DNA from: Opitutaceae bacterium
GTDB taxonomy: Bacteria; Verrucomicrobiota; Verrucomicrobiia; Opitutales; Opitutaceae
Assembly: GCA_003151515.1 (NCBI GenBank)
Contig: PLXS01000016.1
Coordinates: 22,914 to 86,913, forward strand
Length of the DNA: 64,000 bases
Direction: 5' to 3'
The notes beneath the pieces are model-generated. The model was not told where the DNA came from. It saw nothing but the letters and a program-made list of their open reading frames with translations, and ran no database searches. Shown piece by piece: positions 63,627 through 64,000 of this stretch. The position numbers and the translations under genes are program-made. Numbering within the stretch: position 1 is the stretch's first letter; the number at the start of each line of letters is the position of its first letter.

Positions 63627-63785
63627 CTAGGCCCTCTTGCCGCCGAAGCATGCGACGACGCAGAGGACCAGAAACAAAACAAACAGGGCCTTGGCGATGA
63701 GCGCGGCCGTCCCGGCAATCACCCCGAATCCCAGGATGCCGGCGATGACCGCGACGATGAGGAAGGCGAAAGCGTAGCCGAGCAC
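63627..63785 (-). CDS. DUF1328 small membrane protein, second copy
   Basis: 52 residues with a GTG start at 63785: [20 protein letters not shown], then [18 protein letters not shown] and a basic end (GGKRA). This matches DUF1328 (LGFxxIAGTAAxIAK). Two membrane helices, function unknown. It lies 12 bases downstream of the DUF3185 gene on the same strand. A homologue is encoded at 46316-46489. Confidence 0.8.
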   Translation of the reverse strand: MLGYAFAFLIVAVIAGILGFGVIAGTAALIAKALFVLFLVLCVVACFGGKRA

Positions 63786-63797
63786 GGGGGTTGCGCC

Positions 63798-64000
63798 TTA
63801 GGGCGACCTTGACCCGCGTACGACACCGGACAGGCCGACGACGGCCGCGATGCAGCCGCCGATCATGAACCAAATGGTCTTGTCCGTCGGCGAACCCGTG
63901 AAGAGCCTGGAGAAGCCCGAGCCGACCGAATTCGACGCGCTTATGCCATAGACGATCAGGATGATTCCCCCAATCAGGAGCACGAATGAGATGAGTCTAG
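63798..64000 (-). CDS. DUF3185 membrane protein, 5' end outside the window
   Basis: At least 67 residues: RLISFVLLIGGIILIVYGI, then SASNSVGSGFSRLFTGSPTDKTIW and a second hydrophobic helix with a final VVRGSRSP. SNSxxSxFSRxFTGxPTDKTxW is the DUF3185 signature. A GTG at 63983 could be a start, but the frame remains open to the window edge and family members begin with an extra basic residue group, so the true start lies beyond 64000. It is cotranscribed with the DUF1328 gene. Confidence 0.78.
   Translation of the reverse strand, partial: RLISFVLLIGGIILIVYGISASNSVGSGFSRLFTGSPTDKTIWFMIGGCIAAVVGLSGVVRGSRSP

Overview
The window is a GC-rich, gene-dense bacterial chromosome segment. I see no insertion sequence, prophage, CRISPR array, rRNA or tRNA. 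The best lineage guess is Verrucomicrobiota, probably near Opitutales. This rests on the secreted protein at 35123-38065 with its duplicated 'RGIGPSLAYFG' module, the short RpoZ, and a KaiC-KaiB-KaiB-kinase operon; it is inference, not a phylogeny.

Region 1 (1-19 kb) is mixed. It holds two type II secretion pseudopilins (one cut by the window edge), an MFS carrier, three polysaccharide-degrading enzymes (GH27, GH105, GH2), an amino-acid permease, a small lipoprotein, a single-domain response regulator, a methyltransferase, a YbaK-type deacylase, an enoyl-CoA hydratase next to an acyl-CoA synthetase, an imidazolonepropionase-like protein that has lost most metal ligands, a truncated MOSC gene and a MetX-like hydrolase. 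Region 2 (19-20.9 kb) carries rpoZ, rpmI and a transglutaminase-like protein.

Region 3 (20.9-34.5 kb) is a tightly coupled minus-strand operon: ssnA-like hydrolase upstream of a YgeY-type peptidase, two fold-type II PLP enzymes, a two-subunit molybdenum hydroxylase, the knotted carbamoyltransferase YgeW, and at its head a dihydropyrimidine-dehydrogenase-like flavoprotein. Carbamate kinase is divergent, and deoC follows. The set matches the anaerobic purine/urate degradation cluster (ygeW, ygeY, ssnA, ygfK, xdh, ygeX) and should yield carbamoyl phosphate and then ATP, but its membership differs from the enteric version.

Region 4 (35-64 kb) looks like a stress and energy-reserve island: a large secreted Ig-like protein; a KaiC-KaiB-KaiB-histidine kinase operon with a second kinase divergent from it; GlgC; small stress-type membrane proteins and lipoproteins; a four-gene efflux operon (ABC ATPase, fusion protein, outer-membrane factor, permease); a roughly 8-kb plus-strand operon (DUF2934, PRC-barrel, oxidoreductase, class I aldolase, RpiB, phosphoglucomutase, glycogen phosphorylase); then a proton P-type ATPase and a PPK2 kinase.

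The most interesting signal is a repeated promoter architecture. An imperfect palindrome GGGT-N3/4-ACCCCAT lies at a fixed distance (22 bases after the T of ACCCCAT) from a -10-like hexamer. Six intergenic sites fit (upstream of a lipoprotein, the secreted Ig-like protein, kaiC, a DUF1328 protein, the efflux operon and the 8-kb operon) and a seventh is weaker. In my reading the palindrome centre falls near -45, as expected for an activator site. The two Kai-linked kinases are of the HisKA_3 type that usually pairs with NarL/LuxR-type response regulators, so a Kai-kinase-regulator circuit controlling this regulon is a testable hypothesis; no such regulator is encoded in the window.
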